From contig NC_018943.1 in NCBI RefSeq assembly GCF_000304475.1, positions 124,001-188,000 on the forward strand: DNA of 64,000 nt, in the 5' to 3' direction. The position numbers and the translations under genes were made by a program. This document shows, piece after piece, positions 59,781 through 64,000 of this stretch (positions are counted from its first letter, which is position 1; every line of letters starts with the position of its first letter). The notes beneath the pieces are model-generated. The model saw only the letters and a program-made list of their open reading frames with translations. It was not told the DNA's origin and made no database searches. Source of the DNA: Kazachstania africana CBS 2517 (lineage: Eukaryota; Ascomycota; Saccharomycetes; Saccharomycetales; Saccharomycetaceae).

Positions 59781-61202
59781 TCATATATAATCATCAATCA
59801 GATTCAAGAGAGTACCAATAAGATGACGCGATCCCTTCTCATTATCTGCATCTGCAAGTTGTGATGTGAGTGTTTTTATCCTGGGATCAGTTTGTAGCAT
59901 AAGAATCTTGCAAAATTTATTTATAGATCGTGATAATTTGATCATCATCAGCAGATTGAACACGAGAAGTATTATTAATACAATGCTAATGACTGGAATA
60001 AGTGAGTTTGCCCAATTGGTGTTGTCTCTTATCACAGTTGTTTGTTTCTTGAGTTCTTTCACCTCGGGATGAGGTTTTGATACATTTTCCATTTTGATCG
60101 GTTCTTCAACGTTTTCCTCAACCTGTAACGCAACGACCTCCGTCTTCTCATTGAAATACTTTTCAATCAATTCACTGAACTCCTTAATCGCATCCAGTAA
60201 ACCACTCTTACAATTTGCTTCAATCATATTTTTGATCCAACTCTTATTGGACCATTCAATCCAATACGAAATCCTCAAATCACAACCGTTTCCTTGTTCA
60301 TTCCAACTGAACAAATATCTCGTAACGATTACAAAACTTTTACCACTAGGAATATTTGGGGTCCTCGTAATATTCCTCAGTTCAATCCCTTTCATTAAAT
60401 CTTTATAAACAATGATATCTTTAGCCTCACATATTGTAGATTTCGGACCCACTGGGAAATGAAGTTGTTTTAAATACGAATATACTCTCTCATCGTTGAT
60501 AAATTCATCAAATGGCGTAATATTTGAAGAATCAAGTCTCTTTAAGAATTCCAGCTGGAATTGAGTATTACTTTCGCTGAATATAATTTCAAAGAGCAAA
60601 CCTGGAGGACAAGGAAATTCAAATTCATTGAGTATTGTTTCATTATCCATAATTTCTGGGAAGGGTGGTACGGGGACCGATGAATCTCTGACCATGGGTC
60701 CCTTATAATTGTATCCTGAATTTTTCTTGAAATGATGTACTTCTTTCAGGAGGAGAGTGGTATTAGAAGTTGCATTAGAGCTTAAATCATCAATTGACCT
60801 AATTACCTGATCAATTTCCAAGTCATCAGTTTCATTTGAAGGCATTTTCGCAATCGAATAATTGATGATATCTGTTCCTCTCGAGATTGCTGGCCGTATA
60901 TGAGTCCTGATTATATCATTCACGGACTCCATGGCGTCACCGTGGGATACAATTAGATCAGCATCCTTTGTCGAATTAGAAACGTCGTTAGAAACTTCGG
61001 GAAAGGAAGGTCTCGATTTAAGATTATTCATATCTTTGAATTTTTTGATTTTAAATTCAGAATTCTTGATCGTTATTTCAATTTGTTGATTATTATTATC
61101 CTTCAATAAATAATTGAAATCCGAATTGTTACTCTTTGTTGATACGTCCGGTATGGTATTCCAATTTTCAGTATCTGAATAATGCAAAGTTGAGTCAGTC
61201 AT
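59781..61202 (-). CDS. LAM6: Lam5/Lam6-type sterol-transfer protein lacking the GRAM domain
   Basis: Lam5 and Lam6 (Ltc1) are ER-anchored proteins at membrane contact sites that move sterols through a START-like (VASt) domain. This product has 473 residues from the ATG at 61200-61202, against roughly 675-690 in S. cerevisiae. The VASt domain covers about 185-350, with FPCPPGLLFEIIF, LHFPVGPKST, TPNIPSGKSF, ISYWIEWSNKSWIK and NCKSG. One membrane anchor lies at about 402-421. Residues 1-170 are polar and low in complexity, and nothing in them resembles the GRAM domain that precedes VASt in the family. No GRAM-like coding lies upstream before MED14 either. The position next to MED14/RGR1 matches YLR072W (LAM6). 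LAM5 versus LAM6 identity is decided by that synteny only. Confidence 0.88.
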   Translation of the reverse strand: MTDSTLHYSDTENWNTIPDVSTKSNNSDFNYLLKDNNNQQIEITIKNSEFKIKKFKDMNNLKSRPSFPEVSNDVSNSTKDADLIVSHGDAMESVNDIIRTHIRPAISRGTDIINYSIAKMPSNETDDLEIDQVIRSIDDLSSNATSNTTLLLKEVHHFKKNSGYNYKGPMVRDSSVPVPPFPEIMDNETILNEFEFPCPPGLLFEIIFSESNTQFQLEFLKRLDSSNITPFDEFINDERVYSYLKQLHFPVGPKSTICEAKDIIVYKDLMKGIELRNITRTPNIPSGKSFVIVTRYLFSWNEQGNGCDLRISYWIEWSNKSWIKNMIEANCKSGLLDAIKEFSELIEKYFNEKTEVVALQVEENVEEPIKMENVSKPHPEVKELKKQTTVIRDNTNWANSLIPVISIVLIILLVFNLLMMIKLSRSINKFCKILMLQTDPRIKTLTSQLADADNEKGSRHLIGTLLNLIDDYI

Positions 61203-61909
61203 GAAAATATACAAATGCTGTGTCTGCTAAGCTCCTCCTCCCCCTATTTGAGTATCCAACACAACACAATGGCTGTATATATAATTATAACAAGTCTGGG
61301 CAGTTCTATCCGGTATAACAACCCTGTATATTGAAGGTGCCGTATGATAGAAGTGGTTAAAGCGGTACCGTAACTAACGATAAAACCTCGGAGTGACCAA
61401 GTCCTGTTTAACAAGAAGTTTAGCCATCGGTTTCCCTCGTGCTTCCATTCCTACATATATGCTAGTGTTTGCTACTCATATAGCATCAATTCAGATAGCA
61501 AATAAGAAAGTGCTCAGAATCACATGAATTTCACGTGCATAGACATAACTTTTTCAAACCCTAATTGATCACATGATCAAAATTTAATTAAGTCCGGGTG
61601 ACAATATTTACCAATTTATTTTTTTTTTCCTCTTCTTCGCCTTTCGAAATTTCAAGATTCTTAGAGAGAGGTCTTTTTCTTATAGTAAGTGTGGGACACA
61701 GTCAGTGAACAATCATTTTGGCAGTACACAAAGTTCGAACCGCGAGATACCATATTTTAGTGTACAGGTTCCTTTTGTTGGTGGTCTTCAATTAACTAGT
61801 GTACTGGTAGGATTTGCTGTGAAGTACATTGGCGTTATTATCCTTTTTTATAGTGGTAAGTTTTAATAGAAAACTTAGGGAAATATTGAAATCAGCCAGC
61901 GCCAACGCA
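61203..61909. other. LAM-MED14 divergent promoter region
   Basis: A 707 bp gap between divergent starts. It has T-rich tracts (61617-61629) and no gene. A GTTCGAACC match near 61733 resembles a Pol III B box but has no tRNA around it. Confidence 0.55.
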
Positions 61910-64000
61910 ATGACAACTGAATTAGATTCTTCAAGTAAGATGCTACAAAGTAACGGGATCTCTAATGGATTGCAGGACTTCAATAACCAGGCAAAGTTCG
62001 ATACTCCGATGACAAATAGTAATCAATCCAATGATCCAGTTTCGGTACCGAATAGCATAAATAAACTACCTCCTAGTTATACTAGACTTTCTTTAGAAAC
62101 AAATAAACCACCCACGATACCTCATGTCCAAATCAATCAAACTTCTTTATCTCTAATCATAAGGAATTTAACCGTCTTTACCATCAAAGAAATTTCTCAG
62201 TATATGAAAACAAATTTACACAATACGATGGATAATTCAAAAACAACTAAGAAAATAAACTTTTTAAATCTGATCATTTTCTTAAGAAATCAGTTTTTGA
62301 AATTATACGTTTTAATCAAATGGTCACGTACAATTAAAAACAATAATTTCCACATATTGATTGATTTATTGAACTGGTTCAGGACGACGAATATGTCTGT
62401 AAATAATTGTATTTGGTCGTTAAAATCAAGTCTAGAGTCAATGACTAATGCTAAATTACCAAATGTGGATCTTATTACAGCTTTAGAAGTCTTGAGCTTA
62501 GGTAGACCAAATTTACAAACTTTCAAAATTTTGAAAAACGACAATTTGAACTATGTTAATGGAATGATTGAGATACCTTCAAATTTAATAATATCAAAAT
62601 TGAATGACTTAAATTTAGTTAATTCAATCAAAATATCAATGATGGAAGTACCTCCTCAATTCAACAATTATAATGTTAAAAATGGTAAGATTTACATCAC
62701 TGTTCCAGGAGAGTTTGAGATTCAGTTATCTACAGTGGATCATCAATCTAATCTATTCTTTGTGGATCTCACTTTACTCCTCAATTCTTCATCGGAAACA
62801 AAAGAATCTAATGATGAAACCACCTCTGATACTGGAAATAATAATAGCAATGATACTTCTAATATGGAAAATAATGATGATAATAAAAGTAGCAGTCCAG
62901 GGAATAAAATTATTTCAAAAAATTTTGATAATTCGTTACCTTTAAATAAACAAAGACTGGAAAAAGTAATCAATGAAATCCTTTTCAAAAGTAGTAAACC
63001 GTTATTTTCATTGTATCAATTTTTACATAAATATATCTTAACGTTGAAGCTTTATATGATCCACATGGAATTACTGAATTTGGAGACTCTAGGAAAATAT
63101 TCTGGTGGTAATTTAATCCATTCGTATGATTCCAAAAAATCAATTATTAATGGTAGATACTGGATTAATGGTAAAACAGGAAATAAAGGAAAATTCACAA
63201 TAGGCGTTGCCAAAAGCACAGAGACTCTTGTCTTAAGATGGGATAATTATAATGAAATTTCTACTCAGGATAAGACACCTTCGATTTATCCAGATCTTTT
63301 GAACAATATTGAAAATATCTTAGATGAAATCATGTTCAATCACGCAAATCTAATTAGATTGGATCTTTTATCTAAGAAAGTTTTCCAAGAAGATGAAGAT
63401 AATCTAGATGTACTATTATTTCAGTTACCAACAACGTGTCAATCTACAGCTCCAGTACAATTAAAGATCGATTTAATAACAGGGGTTTTCTATTTCAAGA
63501 ATCCAACTCCTCTATTATTAGAATATACACAACAAATCAATAGAGCAGAGACAACGACTGATTTACTCAAAATTTTACAAAAATTGAAATTGGATAAAAT
63601 AACACAAATACTCAATAATATGTTTGAAAAAACTGGTTGGATTTGTAGTAAAGCAATTAAACTGAGCAAATCAATTACAACAGACATTAAAGTCAACAAT
63701 AGAACAAAAAATAATGAAGATGACGACCGAATTTTACAAAGAGACATGTTTGTTTCTTTACCAAAATGGCCCATTAAGTGGTATTTAGTCCTATCAATAA
63801 TTTCATCAGATTCATCCTGTATCATAGAAAAGAGAATAGGTAAAATTGTTTCTAATAAAGGGAATTGGGAATTAAAATATTTGGATCCAAAAAGTATTCA
63901 TTCATCCAAGATGGAATCAATAACGTACCAAAAAATAATGCCTCTACAGAAATCAATTTTACACAGAATCATAAATCATATGTTAATAGACTCACTAAAC
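61910..64000 (+). CDS. RGR1: Mediator subunit Med14 (Rgr1), 5' part
   Basis: Med14 is the backbone of the Mediator complex, joining head, middle and tail modules in RNA polymerase II transcription. The reading frame starts at ATG 61910 and stays open for 697 codons to the window edge. The S. cerevisiae protein has 1082 residues, so the rest lies beyond. The N-terminal leader of about 60 residues is polar. The Med14 N-terminal domain follows, with a TSLSLIIRNLTVFTIKEISQ-type start near residue 80. A later conserved block reads LPKWPIKWYLVLSIISS with EKRIGKIVS after it. An Asn/Asp/Ser-rich insert lies near residues 300-335. The neighbour LAM gene diverges, as YLR071C and YLR072W do. The call is firm. 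Confidence 0.93.
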   Translation, partial: MTTELDSSSKMLQSNGISNGLQDFNNQAKFDTPMTNSNQSNDPVSVPNSINKLPPSYTRLSLETNKPPTIPHVQINQTSLSLIIRNLTVFTIKEISQYMKTNLHNTMDNSKTTKKINFLNLIIFLRNQFLKLYVLIKWSRTIKNNNFHILIDLLNWFRTTNMSVNNCIWSLKSSLESMTNAKLPNVDLITALEVLSLGRPNLQTFKILKNDNLNYVNGMIEIPSNLIISKLNDLNLVNSIKISMMEVPPQFNNYNVKNGKIYITVPGEFEIQLSTVDHQSNLFFVDLTLLLNSSSETKESNDETTSDTGNNNSNDTSNMENNDDNKSSSPGNKIISKNFDNSLPLNKQRLEKVINEILFKSSKPLFSLYQFLHKYILTLKLYMIHMELLNLETLGKYSGGNLIHSYDSKKSIINGRYWINGKTGNKGKFTIGVAKSTETLVLRWDNYNEISTQDKTPSIYPDLLNNIENILDEIMFNHANLIRLDLLSKKVFQEDEDNLDVLLFQLPTTCQSTAPVQLKIDLITGVFYFKNPTPLLLEYTQQINRAETTTDLLKILQKLKLDKITQILNNMFEKTGWICSKAIKLSKSITTDIKVNNRTKNNEDDDRILQRDMFVSLPKWPIKWYLVLSIISSDSSCIIEKRIGKIVSNKGNWELKYLDPKSIHSSKMESITYQKIMPLQKSILHRIINHMLIDSLN

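Noticed and set aside
61731..61746. GTTCGAACC resembling a Pol III B box
   Set aside because: The flanks do not pair as a T-arm and no A box or acceptor stem fits.

Overview
The window is yeast nuclear DNA from the family Saccharomycetaceae, and the gene content best fits a member of the Naumovozyma/Kazachstania/Saccharomyces part of the tree. The evidence is a divergent MATalpha1/MATalpha2 pair, a Flo11-domain adhesin, a block of Hxt-type sugar permeases, intronless AT-rich genes, and a run of housekeeping genes in the order of Saccharomyces cerevisiae chromosome XII around YLR071-YLR079. The exact species cannot be named from the sequence alone.

Two very different regions meet near 52 kb. 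From 1 to about 51.5 kb the DNA is gene-poor and looks subtelomeric. It holds an alpha mating-type cassette (3819-5304), an 8.6 kb stretch with no gene I can support, a large Ser/Thr-rich Flo11-type GPI adhesin (13919-17110), six complete hexose-permease genes (18.9-47.8 kb) separated by unusually long spacers, a YML131W-like oxidoreductase (34117-35217), a tRNA-Leu(UAA) flanked by repeat relics including a 173 bp hairpin (24113-24285), and a G+C-rich gene for a secreted Cys-rich protein (50632-51528). From 52.2 kb to the end the DNA is compact and syntenic: SIC1, BOS1, FMP25, a second identical tRNA-Leu, RPL10, BUD20, OTU1, a LAM5/LAM6-type sterol-transfer protein and the 5' 697 codons of RGR1/MED14.

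The two regions are linked by history. In S. cerevisiae the GAL2 permease gene lies two genes beyond SIC1, so the permease cluster here sits at the GAL2 position, expanded to six copies and with EMP46 not found. The copies are mosaics made by gene conversion: two neighbours in opposite orientation share 547 bp with no mismatch. One of them (29417-31096) carries the Tyr/Trp pair that in Gal2 marks galactose transport. The alpha cassette has no MAT-flanking genes, and its alpha1 frame ends where the HO cut/Y-Z junction lies in S. cerevisiae alpha1, so it is most likely a silent cassette (HML or HMR). Other points of note are a LAM5/6 protein with no GRAM domain and OTU1 kept beside LAM and BUD20, an order that joins two S. 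cerevisiae sister regions.

Start codons were set at ATG. Several open frames extend a few codons upstream from TTG or GTG, and those extensions were dropped.
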